Assembly: GCA_005697215.1 (NCBI GenBank)
Contig: CP040003.1
Coordinates: 310,001 to 374,000 of the forward strand
Direction of reading: 5' to 3'
Source of the DNA: Candidatus Saccharibacteria bacterium oral taxon 488
GTDB lineage: Bacteria; Patescibacteriota; Saccharimonadia; Saccharimonadales; Saccharimonadaceae
Length of the DNA: 64,000 nt
The notes below the pieces were generated by a model, which saw only the letters and a program-made list of their open reading frames with translations, did no database searches and had not been told where the DNA came from. Positions 1-8,727 of the stretch are shown one piece after another. Both the position numbers and the translations under genes were made by a program. Numbering within the stretch: position 1 is the first letter of the stretch; each line of letters starts with the position of its first letter.

Positions 1-83
1 CCTTTTCCGGAAACGTTGATGATTATCGTCAGCGCGAAAAAGCCAATCAATAATTTTATTGCTACTAAAATGAATTCATTCAT
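1..83 (-). CDS. DUF421/YetF-family membrane protein, N-terminal fragment
   Basis: Only the first 27 codons lie in the window; the gene runs off the left edge. Reading leftward from the ATG at 83, the peptide begins MNEFILVAIKLLIGFFALTI and continues into an INVSGKG motif. A first transmembrane helix ending in a GKG turn is typical of DUF421 (YetF/YcaP-like) proteins. These are small multi-helix membrane proteins of uncertain function, linked to stress or spore phenotypes in Bacillus. The family call rests on this short segment only. Confidence 0.6.
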   Translation of the reverse strand, partial: MNEFILVAIKLLIGFFALTIIINVSGK

Positions 84-192
84 GGTTTGATTTTAGCACA
101 GACAGCCAGCGCTTCAGCATGATATGCTGACGGCGGAATCTTTATGTAAAGCAGGAGTTGAGAGTCTGTTTGACGACTTTAATATGCACAAT

Positions 193-768
193 TTAGGAAG
201 ACCTATTCTTGGACCCGTATTTTTCTCTAGCTATTTTAGTATACTTTCTGATAAAATCGCTTTTTGCATCAGTATACCCATCCCTATCATGCTCAAATTC
301 CTTCCAAAGCTTTAGTTTCAATTTCTCGTACTGTTTGGCAATGTCTCCATTCTCAATTAGATAATCCCTAAAGTAGATCTCATCATTATCCCCCACAACC
401 CTAATGTGGAGATGAAATACCTTATCCGCAAAGCCCTGTTTGGTGTATCCCTTATTCAATGAGATTCGTTTTACTTTCTCACTCATGCACAACCAATTAT
501 TTTCAACAAGGATATTTTTTACAGGCTCTAATTCTTTTTCCGACGGGACTTCAAGCAATATATCTACTATATTCTTTGCCTGTATATTTGGGATGGCCGT
601 GCTACCAATGTGAGATATTTGTGTTATGTATTTTTCTGGCACCAATGAGGAGATGGCTTTCACTTCCTCATCATACCAGCGTGCCCATTCTCTATTGTGT
701 TCTACAAGAAATATGGGGAATAATTGCCACAATTCTTCCAAACTCATTTTCTCTAGCTCTCTGTCCAT
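193..768 (-). CDS. GrpB/UPF0157 family protein (nucleotidyltransferase fold)
   Basis: A 191-residue protein of usual length for the GrpB/UPF0157 family, which belongs to the nucleotidyltransferase superfamily but has no firmly assigned substrate. The family signature HIGSTAIP followed by a VDILLEV strand is visible at about residues 53-75, and a conserved HLHI segment near residue 120 corresponds to the family core. An AGGAGG Shine-Dalgarno precedes the ATG. The gene lies 9 bases after the upstream histidine kinase, so it can be co-transcribed with that two-component operon. Base composition is clearly more AT-rich than its neighbours, suggesting acquisition. Confidence 0.85.
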   Translation of the reverse strand: MDRELEKMSLEELWQLFPIFLVEHNREWARWYDEEVKAISSLVPEKYITQISHIGSTAIPNIQAKNIVDILLEVPSEKELEPVKNILVENNWLCMSEKVKRISLNKGYTKQGFADKVFHLHIRVVGDNDEIYFRDYLIENGDIAKQYEKLKLKLWKEFEHDRDGYTDAKSDFIRKYTKIAREKYGSKNRSS

Positions 769-777
769 TACATCCTC

Positions 778-2163
778 CTACTCAAATCTCACCACAAACC
801 GCATACCCTGCCCGTGTGGCACAAACTCATAATCCAGACTCTTGGCGTCGAGCAGCATTTTCACAGTGTAGAGGCCGATACCGCTGCTGTCGGTATGTTG
901 CTTCGTGCCGTCAGAACTGCGATAAAACGGGTCGAAGACGTGCTGGAGCTGTTGTTTAGTGAGTGGTTTGCAGGCGTTTTCGATGGCCAGCTCATGCTGG
1001 TCGCAGGTAAGTTTTATCACGCTCCCGGCGTCGCCATGGCGTACCGCATTTGACACCAGATTCGAGATGACGTGGCGCATCATGTCGCGGTTAGCACGCA
1101 CGGTCGTTGGGTGTGCGTCAACCGCGAAAGTCATGCCGCGCGTTTTTGCCAGCAGTGTATAGTCAGCAACCACCTCGGCGATTAGCTTGTCAATCCTCAG
1201 TCGTTTCTCCTGACGCAGAGCCTGCTCGGCCACGTTTCCAGAGCGCAAGACGTCGTTCACCATCGTTGTCAATTGATCAACCCGTACCACCGATTTCGCC
1301 AGGTACTGATCACGGTCTTTATACTCGCCGATGTTCAGCTGCATATTTTCGAGCATAATCCTGAGGGCCGCCAACGGCGTTTTCAGCTCGTGCGAGGCTG
1401 CACGGAGGAAGGCGATTTTTTCTTTCTCGAGCTGCGTGATCCGCTTATTTTCATGCTCCAGCGAGCGAATCGTCTGCCACAGATTTTGGTATAACTCGTT
1501 AATGTTTCGCCCTAGTACGCCGATCTCGTCATGGCTGTTCACCGGGTAGTGCACGTCCTTTTCCAGTCGCTGCATCGTCGTCGTCACCGCCGCCATCTGG
1601 CGAATCGGCCGCGTCACAAAACGGCTGTAGATGTAAGAAAATAGCAACGCCACTAGCAGCGAGCCGAGCATGGTATATGGCAATATGTGCAAGGTGGCGA
1701 GCTTGGCCTGAGTGACAGGCGCCACGTCGGCCAGCAGCTTGACTGTAATTTTTCGTCCTTGGTTATCCGTCACACTACCCTGCCGCAAAATCACCGAGCG
1801 CGGATCGACCGTTTGTCCGTCAGCGATTTTCACCACGCTGGTATCGACCGGTTTACCACTGTCTGTCACGATATTGACGGATTGAAAGCCTTGAAAATAC
1901 TGATCACGCCCGTCAATCGTTAGCGTGATATTGACGTTTTTCATACTCGCAAATTCCTGGCTGAGGCGGCGCATTTCCTCAGCCGATTTGCCGCGCAGCT
2001 CGGTGGTCAGCATTGCTAGGTTATTTGCTGCCTGGCGCTCTTTTTGCTGCAGATAAAATTGTGGCATCAAGGTGTAGACTAGTGCGTGCGCCAGGATGAT
2101 TACTGCTGCGAATAGGCCGATTGATACCAAAAATGTTTTGGGGAATAATTTAAGATTCTTCAT
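778..2163 (-). CDS. Sensor histidine kinase with HAMP domain
   Basis: A membrane-bound sensor kinase of 461 residues. It has a transmembrane helix at about 10-33, an extracytoplasmic sensor of about 125 residues, a second helix at about 160-180, a HAMP linker to about 235, a HisKA dimerisation domain with the phospho-accepting histidine in ASHELKTPL (about 257), then an HATPase_c domain with the N-box NLVSNAVRHG and the glycine box SSGIGLYTV. The usual DxGxG box is degenerate (ENACKPL), as in some Gram-positive kinases. It overlaps its response regulator by 14 bases, so the two form one operon. The signal is unknown. Confidence 0.93.
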   Translation of the reverse strand: MKNLKLFPKTFLVSIGLFAAVIILAHALVYTLMPQFYLQQKERQAANNLAMLTTELRGKSAEEMRRLSQEFASMKNVNITLTIDGRDQYFQGFQSVNIVTDSGKPVDTSVVKIADGQTVDPRSVILRQGSVTDNQGRKITVKLLADVAPVTQAKLATLHILPYTMLGSLLVALLFSYIYSRFVTRPIRQMAAVTTTMQRLEKDVHYPVNSHDEIGVLGRNINELYQNLWQTIRSLEHENKRITQLEKEKIAFLRAASHELKTPLAALRIMLENMQLNIGEYKDRDQYLAKSVVRVDQLTTMVNDVLRSGNVAEQALRQEKRLRIDKLIAEVVADYTLLAKTRGMTFAVDAHPTTVRANRDMMRHVISNLVSNAVRHGDAGSVIKLTCDQHELAIENACKPLTKQQLQHVFDPFYRSSDGTKQHTDSSGIGLYTVKMLLDAKSLDYEFVPHGQGMRFVVRFE

Positions 2164-2806
2164 AGCGGTAGCCTACTCCCTTTACCGTGGTGATGCAATC
2201 CAGGTGCAATTTTTTGCGCAGGTTTTTGATGTAAACGTCGATCACCCGGTCGAACGGCACCTCGTCATCGCGCCATAACTTATCAATGATAGCCTGCCGG
2301 CTCCAGACCATGTTTGGATTATCCACCAGCAGCTTGAGGAGCTGCACTTCCTTGGGCTTGAGATGTGCGTCAGCATCATCATAAAATCCCTGATAGGCCA
2401 TAAAATCCACCGAGGCCAGGCCGCGCTGCCACAAGGTTTTTTTGACAGACTGCTGGCGACGAAGTAGCGCCCTAATTCGCTTCTCTAAAATCACCAGCGA
2501 AAACGGCTTACTCATATAGTCATCTGCCAGCTCGTCAAAACTAGCAACTTGCGTCGGCTCATCATGTAGCGCCGTCAACATCAGTACCGGCACGTCGCTA
2601 GTCTGACGAATTTGGCGCAGCGTCTCGATACCGCTCATCCCCGGCAACATAATGTCGAGGATAATCACATCCACCCCAGCAAATTTTTCCAGTGCTTCCT
2701 CGCCACTGGTCGCCGTCAGTACCGTAAAGCCGCGCTGGCGGAGGAATTGTTCGGTGCCAGTGCGTAAGGTGGGCTCGTCTTCAACAATAAGAATCGTTGA
2801 TGTCAT
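2150..2806 (-). CDS. OmpR/PhoB-family response regulator
   Basis: A 218-residue regulator with a receiver domain (acidic pair ED near residue 10, phospho-acceptor D51 in LDIMLPG, lysine in MSKPF near 100) and a C-terminal winged-helix DNA-binding domain ending in VKGVGYRYE, typical of OmpR/PhoB. The start is taken at MTSTILIVEDEP rather than an upstream in-frame ATG. The receiver fold begins there, and a TATACT hexamer lies six bases before it, predicting a leaderless mRNA. It heads the operon with the kinase encoded at 778-2163. Confidence 0.94.
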   Translation of the reverse strand: MTSTILIVEDEPTLRTGTEQFLRQRGFTVLTATSGEEALEKFAGVDVIILDIMLPGMSGIETLRQIRQTSDVPVLMLTALHDEPTQVASFDELADDYMSKPFSLVILEKRIRALLRRQQSVKKTLWQRGLASVDFMAYQGFYDDADAHLKPKEVQLLKLLVDNPNMVWSRQAIIDKLWRDDEVPFDRVIDVYIKNLRKKLHLDCITTVKGVGYRYEES

Positions 2807-2818
2807 ATAAGTAGTATA
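2807..2818 (-). promoter_or_regulatory. Leaderless promoter of response regulator gene
   Basis: -10 TATACT at 2813-2818, then exactly six bases to the ATG at 2806. A TTTACC hexamer at 2836-2841 sits 17 bp upstream as the likely -35. Confidence 0.75.
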
Positions 2819-2892
2819 CCGAAAATGCCGCCCGTGGTAAACGAGCGGCATGGGGCGCGTGGTCAGCGTCAAATTGGGACGCTTGGGTCGTA

Positions 2893-3354
2893 TCAGCGGA
2901 CGCCGACCACTTGCAGGCGCCGGGTGGTGCGACCGAGACCGAGAGAGATGGTTTCGGTGGCGTGGCGGTTGAGGAGGCTTTGTCCGAGGGGACTATCGAC
3001 CGAGATGCGGCCGTCAGACGGATCAGCCTCAAGGCTATCAACGAGGGTGTAGCGAAAGAGTTGACCTTGCTGATCAATGAGATCAACCACTGAGCCAATG
3101 GCGATGCGTAGCCGATCGCGCTTACGCGGCAGCGGCTTGGCGGTCTTGAGCGCAGTGCGTTTCTCGGCGAGCTTGCCATGGACGTTTTCGAGATTCATGA
3201 TAATGTCGCTGCGGCGGAGTTTGTCGTCGCGAGACTTAGCACGGCCGATGTCACGTAGTTCAGCCAAGAGTGCTTTTTCGCGGATTTCGAGTTCGTTGAT
3301 CTGCTTGTGTAATTCTTTGAAGCCTTTTTTACTGAGATATGTTGTCGTATTCAT
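2893..3354 (-). CDS. GreA/GreB-type RNA polymerase secondary-channel factor, tip acids missing
   Basis: A 153-residue protein with the two-part Gre architecture: an N-terminal coiled coil (about 1-75) and a C-terminal FKBP-like globular domain (about 85-150) containing the SVDSPLGQSLLNRH segment conserved in Gre factors. In GreA the coil tip carries GDLxEN, whose Asp and Glu hold the metal used for transcript cleavage. Here the aligned tip reads GRAKSRDD, so both acids appear replaced. The protein may therefore act as a non-cleaving or inhibitory secondary-channel factor. Start: ATG with an AAGG Shine-Dalgarno. The leader contains a GTGAGG-TGAG-CCTCAC hairpin just upstream. Confidence 0.85.
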   Translation of the reverse strand: MNTTTYLSKKGFKELHKQINELEIREKALLAELRDIGRAKSRDDKLRRSDIIMNLENVHGKLAEKRTALKTAKPLPRKRDRLRIAIGSVVDLIDQQGQLFRYTLVDSLEADPSDGRISVDSPLGQSLLNRHATETISLGLGRTTRRLQVVGVR

Positions 3355-3467
3355 CCTTACCCTTTCTGGTGAGGCTCACCTCACCGTAACTTATTACACC
3401 ATGGCATTCTGAAAATTAGCTGAAAAATTGTAAAAATGTTAAAAAAAGTCACGCCACCAGAGGTGAA

Positions 3468-4427
3468 TTACAGAGTTTTTGGCAGCGAAATGGTGAACGT
3501 TGTCGTGCCTTTGCGGCTGGCGGCGGTGAGTTGGCCGCCGAGGGCGCCGGCCAGTTGCTTGGCGAGGCTGAGGCCAAGGCCGTAGCCGCCAGTTCGCTGA
3601 TCGCCAGAGAAAAATCGCTCAAAAATATGCGGTAAGTCGCGCGCCGCGATTTGACCATCGTTCGTCAGGCAGACAGTGATACGGTGATGGGCAGCCTTGA
3701 TGTCAACCTGGACGCGAGACTTACGCGGGCTGTGACGCAGGGCGTTGTCGAGGATGATAGCGATGAGTTCGCGGACGATGAGGCGATGGCTGGTCAGGGT
3801 GATGGCCTCGTCGGTGATCAGTACGGTGCGCGCCTCGGCTTTGCGTTCAGTGATCAGCTTTCTGGTGAGGTCGGTGATGTCAAAGGTCTCGGTGGTGGTT
3901 TCTAACTGTCGATTAGCAGACGACAATTTGAGCAGCGTCTCGGTCAGTTGCGTTAAGCGGTCAGTTTCTTCGAGCGTACTCTGGAGCGTCTGGCGAAGCG
4001 ATGCCTTGCTGGCGCGCTGGTCGGACAATGCCAGCTCGGCCTCAGCCTTGATGACAGCCAGCGGCGTGCGCAGCTGATGGCTGGCGTTGGCGGTAAAGCG
4101 CGACTGGGCGTCATGTGCTGCCTCGATCGGCTCAAGCGTCCGTCGGGCCAGTATATAGGCACACACACCGCCGCCGAGCAGTACGATGAGGTTGAGATAG
4201 CCGAGGCTGATCAGCAAATTGGTGGTTGAAATTGACGGATGGTCGCGGATGATGGTCGTTTCGGTGTGGCCGTCGGTTTTGTGATGCTTACTCCAATTAT
4301 TCAGCTGGACGTCGAGCTCGGAGCTGGCAACTTGAAAGATGATGCCGCTAAATAGCAAGCTGACGGTCATCAGAATGAGCAAGTACCAGCCGGCGAGCTT
4401 GAGCGTTGCTGAAAAAAATAATTTCAC
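3468..4427 (-). CDS. Sensor histidine kinase (short, without HAMP)
   Basis: A compact 319-residue sensor kinase. Two transmembrane helices (about 10-32 and 72-94) flank a roughly 40-residue extracytoplasmic segment. No HAMP domain is evident: the second helix leads almost directly into HisKA with H117 in NASHQLRTPLA. The HATPase_c domain shows the N-box ILDNALRHS, a degenerate DxGxG region (TNDGQI) and a GGYGLGLSL glycine box. It starts 4 bases inside the end of its response regulator gene, so they are translationally coupled. The ligand is unknown. Confidence 0.93.
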   Translation of the reverse strand: MKLFFSATLKLAGWYLLILMTVSLLFSGIIFQVASSELDVQLNNWSKHHKTDGHTETTIIRDHPSISTTNLLISLGYLNLIVLLGGGVCAYILARRTLEPIEAAHDAQSRFTANASHQLRTPLAVIKAEAELALSDQRASKASLRQTLQSTLEETDRLTQLTETLLKLSSANRQLETTTETFDITDLTRKLITERKAEARTVLITDEAITLTSHRLIVRELIAIILDNALRHSPRKSRVQVDIKAAHHRITVCLTNDGQIAARDLPHIFERFFSGDQRTGGYGLGLSLAKQLAGALGGQLTAASRKGTTTFTISLPKTL

Positions 4428-5098
4428 TCGCCAGCCTCCAATTTATAACCAAAGCCGCGCACCGTGTGAATCAGCGGCCGGCGAAATGGCTTGTCTATTT
4501 TCTTGCGCAGCTGCTTGATGTAGGCCTCGACGTTGTTGGGTAATATATCGGCATCAAAATCCCACACATGGGCGATCAATTTGTCTTTGCTAAGCGTCTG
4601 GCCGGGGTGGCGCGCTAGGTATTCAAGGAGCGCGTACTCCTTGCTGGTCAGGTCGATCGCGGTGCCAGCGCGAGTGACGGATTGCGTTGTCTGGTCAATT
4701 ACGAGATCAGCGATCTGAAGCGTGTCTGGTTGCTGAATCGGCGGGCGGCGAAGGAGCGCTCGCACGCGGGCGGTGAGTTCGGCGATGGCGAAGGGTTTGA
4801 CGAGATAATCATCAGCGCCGCTGTCCAGGCCGAACGTCTTGTCCTCGGTCGTCCCCAGCGCCGTTAACAGCAAAATCGGCATATCCTTGCCCTGCCCGCG
4901 TAAATCCTGCACGATGTCCGTGCCGCTCCGTCCCGGTAGCATCCGATCAACGACCAATAGATCGTACGGCTCGCTCATCGCCATATTCAATCCCTCATCT
5001 CCGTCATGCGTCACGTCCACGGCATGATGCTCACGCCGCAGCGCCTCAGCAATGATCCGGGCAATCTTTCGTTCGTCTTCGATGATAAGGAGGCGCAT
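4424..5098 (-). CDS. OmpR/PhoB-family response regulator
   Basis: A 224-residue regulator with a receiver domain (ED at 7-8, phospho-acceptor D51 in VDRMLPG, lysine in LVKPFA near 101) and a winged-helix effector domain ending in HTVRGFGYKLE. It is partnered with the kinase at 3468-4427 through a 4-base overlap. A TATAAT hexamer ends six bases before the ATG, so the transcript should be leaderless. Within the window it is the second OmpR-type pair in the same orientation, after the one at 778-2806. Confidence 0.95.
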   Translation of the reverse strand: MRLLIIEDERKIARIIAEALRREHHAVDVTHDGDEGLNMAMSEPYDLLVVDRMLPGRSGTDIVQDLRGQGKDMPILLLTALGTTEDKTFGLDSGADDYLVKPFAIAELTARVRALLRRPPIQQPDTLQIADLVIDQTTQSVTRAGTAIDLTSKEYALLEYLARHPGQTLSKDKLIAHVWDFDADILPNNVEAYIKQLRKKIDKPFRRPLIHTVRGFGYKLEAGE

Positions 5099-5110
5099 GA
5101 GTATATTATA
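5099..5110 (-). promoter_or_regulatory. Leaderless promoter of response regulator gene
   Basis: Perfect TATAAT at 5105-5110 with a six-base gap to the ATG at 5098. No clear -35. Confidence 0.75.
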
Positions 5111-5192
5111 TAAAATATTTTGCTAGTGTGTATAGTGAGCATCTCATACCTGGAGTTGCTCAACACAGTATATAGGCTTATAATTATAATCA

Positions 5193-5510
5193 ATGCACCT
5201 GGACGATAAAACATTTACCAATCTACTAATCATTTGTCAGGCTCTTGATGCGAAGTTCCCTCATGGTGCTGACATATTCCAGCGCGTATCGCGGCTGTGC
5301 GAGGAGAGTGGCGAGCTCGCTAGCGCCGTTAACCACCTTGAAGGTATGGGCGTCAAGTGCCGCAAACACGGCCAGCCGCAGTATGATAATCTCATCAAAG
5401 AGATTCAGGACGTCATGCGCTGCGCGGTTGGTATAGCTATGCATTACGGAGTAGAGCGTGAAGTTGTAGCGGCGATAACTCGGAGCGCCGAGGGAGTAGA
5501 GCGAAAATAA
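5193..5510 (+). CDS. MazG-like nucleotide pyrophosphohydrolase
   Basis: A 105-residue all-alpha protein resembling single-domain MazG/dUTPase-like pyrophosphohydrolases, which hydrolyse (d)NTPs to the monophosphate and PPi. The metal-binding pattern is present as EESGE (about residues 36-40) and KEIQD (about 70-74), corresponding to EExxE and ExxD. Two overlapping TATAAT hexamers lie immediately upstream, the first eight bases before the ATG, so the mRNA probably has little or no leader. It is divergent from the preceding response regulator and may share its regulatory region. The substrate cannot be told from sequence. Confidence 0.75.
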   Translation: MHLDDKTFTNLLIICQALDAKFPHGADIFQRVSRLCEESGELASAVNHLEGMGVKCRKHGQPQYDNLIKEIQDVMRCAVGIAMHYGVEREVVAAITRSAEGVERK

Positions 5511-5576
5511 GATATAGTGCCTTATGCCCCCTGCTCCACCCACATAGTGTATAATAAGCAGAAAGAAGGGAGACAT

Positions 5577-6341
5577 ATGGGACGAGATACAGCAAAACAG
5601 CAGCAGCCGATTGTCGAGATTCGTCATTTCCAGATGGCGTTTGGTGACAAAACGGTCATCCAGGACCTCAGTTTTGAGGTGCGACGTGGCGAGGTGTTCG
5701 GATTCTTAGGTAGCAACGGCTCGGGAAAGACGACGACGCTTAGAGCGCTGTTGGGGCTATACGAGCCGATGGCCGGCGAACTACTGGTTGACGGCAAACC
5801 GTACACGGTTGAGGATAGCGTCAAGCTAGGCTATCTTCCGGAGGAGCGCGGCTTGTACAAAAAAGAAAAAGTCATCGACACTATGATTTATTTTGGCCGA
5901 TTGAAGGGACTCGGCAAAGAAGAAGCGCGCACGTTCTCCATGAATTATTTGGAGCGAGTTGGTTTGAGCGACAAGGCAAAAACTCGGCTGGATAAATTAT
6001 CAGGCGGCCAGCAGCAAAAAATTCAGCTGGGCGTGACCATCATGGGCGACCCAGAGTTACTCATTTTGGATGAGCCGACTAAGGGTTTTGACCCAGTCAA
6101 TCGCCGACTACTAATGAACATCGTCGAAGAGCGACGTAAGGCTGGCGCGACGGTGATATTTGTCACCCACCAGATGGAAGAGGTTGAACGGCTATGTGAT
6201 CGGCTGATTCTATTAAAAGACGGTCGAGCGGCGGCGTACGGTACGCTAGCAGAAGTGAAAAAGCAGTTCGGCGGTGCGTCAATGGATGATATTTTCGTCA
6301 AGGTTTATGGCGGCGAGAAGCAGGAGGTACGTCATGAGTAA
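5577..6341 (+). CDS. ABC transporter ATP-binding protein (NatA-like)
   Basis: A 254-residue ATPase subunit with Walker A GSNGSGKT (about 45-52), signature LSGGQQQKIQLG, Walker B ELLILDEPTKGFDP and a switch histidine in FVTHQMEEVE. It resembles the NatA and drug/sodium-export class. The start is set at MGRDTAKQQQ, behind a strong GAAGGGAG Shine-Dalgarno, rather than 60 bases upstream. A TATAAT at about 5548-5555 gives a short leader. It overlaps the permease gene by 8 bases, and the pair should form a membrane exporter. Confidence 0.94.
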   Translation: MGRDTAKQQQPIVEIRHFQMAFGDKTVIQDLSFEVRRGEVFGFLGSNGSGKTTTLRALLGLYEPMAGELLVDGKPYTVEDSVKLGYLPEERGLYKKEKVIDTMIYFGRLKGLGKEEARTFSMNYLERVGLSDKAKTRLDKLSGGQQQKIQLGVTIMGDPELLILDEPTKGFDPVNRRLLMNIVEERRKAGATVIFVTHQMEEVERLCDRLILLKDGRAAAYGTLAEVKKQFGGASMDDIFVKVYGGEKQEVRHE

Positions 6342-7566
6342 GATGCATAATTTGGGAATGGTGTTCAAATTTGAAGTGCTGCGCACTCTGAAAAAACCGA
6401 CCTTCTGGCTGATAGCGCTGGGTTTTCCGGTTATGATCGGATTGATTTTCGGTATTGTTCTTTGGTCAAATCAGGCGACTAAAGAGGCGGCCGATAAGCT
6501 TCAAGAACAAAAATTTAGCATTACTATGACAGATCATTCAAAGCTAATCAAGCCGGAAGTCGCAGCGGTGATGAAAGTCCAATCAGTTGACTCCGAAGCT
6601 GAAGGTATCGAAAAAGTTAAACGCCGTCAGACGGATGCTTATTTCTATATACCGAAGAATCTCGAGAAGGACACGATCAGGATATACGGCCAAGATACGG
6701 GGGTTTTTGAAAACAATAAGTACGAGGCGGTTGTCCGCACACTACTGAATCAGTCGGTTGATAGTAGGGTCACCGGATCGGAAGCGGCAGTGATCAAGCA
6801 GAAAATTAATTCGTCACTCAAGACCTATAAAGACGGTAAAGAAAGCGGCGGTGTGAACGAGATGATCGTGCCAGGGTTCTTCCTGGTGCTGTTTTATATG
6901 CTCGTTGCCTTCTTTAGTAATCAGATGCTGACGAGTACTGTCGAGGAGAAAGAAAACCGCACTGTGGAGATGTTGCTGACAACGGTGCAGGCCAGGACGT
7001 TGATTATCGGCAAGATTTGGGCGTTGATCGCTCTATCGCTGATTCAGGGGATGGTTATCGTTGTGCCGGTGTTGATTGGCTATTTTGGATTTGGTTCGCA
7101 GCTGCACTTGTCTAACTTTGATCTATCGCAAATTGTGTTTGATCCGACGAGAATCGCTGTTGCTGTTGCGCTGTTTGGTGCGAGCTTTACCATGCTGACT
7201 GGTCTGTTGGTAGCTATGGGGGCAATGATGCCGACCGCCAAGGAGGCGAGTTCGTGGGTTGGCCTGGTGATGATATTGCTATTTGGGCCGCTGTACGCCG
7301 CGTCAGTATTCGTTTCATACCCAGAGTCAACCTTCTCAATGGTTATGTCGTACTTCCCGCTTACGGCACCAATTCCGTTGATGATTAGGAATACGGTCGG
7401 CAATTTGTCGCTCATTGAGGCCTTGATCGGCGTAGCGGTCTTGGTGGTGTCTGCGGTACTGATCATGATGCTGGCGGTGCGGATTTTCCGCTACGGTGCG
7501 ATGTCCTATGACAGCAAGTTATCTCTGTCGGCGTTGCGGATGAAGCGAAAAGCTGATAAAGTTTAG
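6334..7566 (+). CDS. ABC transporter permease (NatB-like, ABC-2 type)
   Basis: A 410-residue membrane subunit: one transmembrane helix near residues 22-42, a long extracytoplasmic domain (about 45-190), then five or six helices (about 195-385). The motif VEEKENRTVEMLLTTV after the second helix is diagnostic of ABC-2/NatB permeases. The start at MSKMHNLG is chosen because it carries the AGGAGG Shine-Dalgarno and overlaps the ATPase stop region by 8 bases. It pairs with the ATPase at 5577-6341. The substrate, possibly Na+ or a toxic compound, is inference from the family. Confidence 0.92.
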   Translation: MSKMHNLGMVFKFEVLRTLKKPTFWLIALGFPVMIGLIFGIVLWSNQATKEAADKLQEQKFSITMTDHSKLIKPEVAAVMKVQSVDSEAEGIEKVKRRQTDAYFYIPKNLEKDTIRIYGQDTGVFENNKYEAVVRTLLNQSVDSRVTGSEAAVIKQKINSSLKTYKDGKESGGVNEMIVPGFFLVLFYMLVAFFSNQMLTSTVEEKENRTVEMLLTTVQARTLIIGKIWALIALSLIQGMVIVVPVLIGYFGFGSQLHLSNFDLSQIVFDPTRIAVAVALFGASFTMLTGLLVAMGAMMPTAKEASSWVGLVMILLFGPLYAASVFVSYPESTFSMVMSYFPLTAPIPLMIRNTVGNLSLIEALIGVAVLVVSAVLIMMLAVRIFRYGAMSYDSKLSLSALRMKRKADKV

Positions 7567-7569
7567 GGT

Positions 7570-8715
7570 ATGAAAGTACGCATTGAAATAGACACCAAAA
7601 CGTTTGTGCGGTTTTGGCTGGTGGTGATTGGCTTTGGGCTGGCGGGGCTGATGATTTATTCGGCGCGGGATGCGCTGATGGTGCTCGGGACGGCGTTGTT
7701 TCTGGCACTGGCACTGAACGCGCCGGTGCGTAAGTTGGCGTCGTGGCTGCCCGGCAAGAGTCGGCTGGGTGGAACGGCGCTGGCGTTTATGCTGCTGATT
7801 ATCATCTTGACTAGTGTGATTTGGTTCGTGGTGCCGCCATTGGTGCAGCAATCGGCCAAGTTTGCCGAGACGCTGCCGGGGTTGGTCAATGGTGTTAACG
7901 AGCAGTGGCACGGGCTGAAGGGTTTCGTTGAGCAGAATGGCTTGCAGCCGCAGATTGATTCGCTGATGAATAATATCCGCGGCCAGGCATCCAGTTGGGC
8001 GGCGAGTTTCGGCGCGAATATCCTTGGTAGTATCGGCTCGCTGGCGTCATTTTTGGCATCGGCCTTTCTGGTGCTGGTGCTGACGTTCTTGATGCTGCTG
8101 GAGGGTCAGGAATGGATGGAGCGGCTGTGGCGATTGTATCGGGATGAGCAGCGGCGCGACCACCACAAGATGCTGGTTGGCAAGATTTATAACGTGGTGA
8201 CTGGCTACATCGTCGGGCAGCTGACGGTGTCGGGGATCGGCTCGCTGTGCGCCGGGGCGTTTGTGTTTGGCATGAGCTGGTTCATTCCGGAGATCGCAGC
8301 CAACTTGGCGATGCCGACGATTTTGCTGGTGTTCCTACTCAGCCTGATCCCGATGTTTGGGGCAACGATCGCTGGTGTGGTGGTGGGACTGATGCTGATG
8401 CTCAATAGCGTGTCGGCGGGCGTCATCTATCTCATCTATTTCGTGATCTACCAGCAGATTGAGAATAATTTTATCGCGCCAGTCATTCAGGGCAAGAAAG
8501 TCGAGCTGTCGGCGCTGGCGATCTTGGTGGCGGTGACGGTCGGGCTGTATGTTGGCGGCTTGGTCGGTGGTGTGGTGGCCATTCCGATCGCTGGATCGCT
8601 CAAGGTGCTGATGGACGATTATCTGGCGCATAATCGCGAGCCGCAGGCGCCGCCGCGCCGCTCGCCGCTAAAAAAGGCGCTCAAAAAAGCTGCTGAGACG
8701 AAGCCAGCTGAGTGA
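7570..8715 (+). CDS. AI-2E family transporter (PF01594-type)
   Basis: A 381-residue polytopic membrane protein with two N-terminal helices, a long soluble linker (about 75-150, IRGQASSWAASFGAN), and about six C-terminal helices with the family hallmark PIQGKKVELSAL (seen here as VIQGKKVELSALAILVAV near 305). Family members include autoinducer-2 exporters and Na+/H+ antiporters. It starts 3 bases after the ABC permease stop and is probably the third gene of that operon. It ends with a basic, lysine-rich cytoplasmic tail and converges on cysS. Confidence 0.9.
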   Translation: MKVRIEIDTKTFVRFWLVVIGFGLAGLMIYSARDALMVLGTALFLALALNAPVRKLASWLPGKSRLGGTALAFMLLIIILTSVIWFVVPPLVQQSAKFAETLPGLVNGVNEQWHGLKGFVEQNGLQPQIDSLMNNIRGQASSWAASFGANILGSIGSLASFLASAFLVLVLTFLMLLEGQEWMERLWRLYRDEQRRDHHKMLVGKIYNVVTGYIVGQLTVSGIGSLCAGAFVFGMSWFIPEIAANLAMPTILLVFLLSLIPMFGATIAGVVVGLMLMLNSVSAGVIYLIYFVIYQQIENNFIAPVIQGKKVELSALAILVAVTVGLYVGGLVGGVVAIPIAGSLKVLMDDYLAHNREPQAPPRRSPLKKALKKAAETKPAE

Positions 8716-8727
8716 GTGGCCGAGAGA

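Noticed and set aside
459..959. Plus-strand open frame spanning the GrpB and kinase genes
   Set aside because: It crosses two well-supported minus-strand genes and shows no protein-like features.
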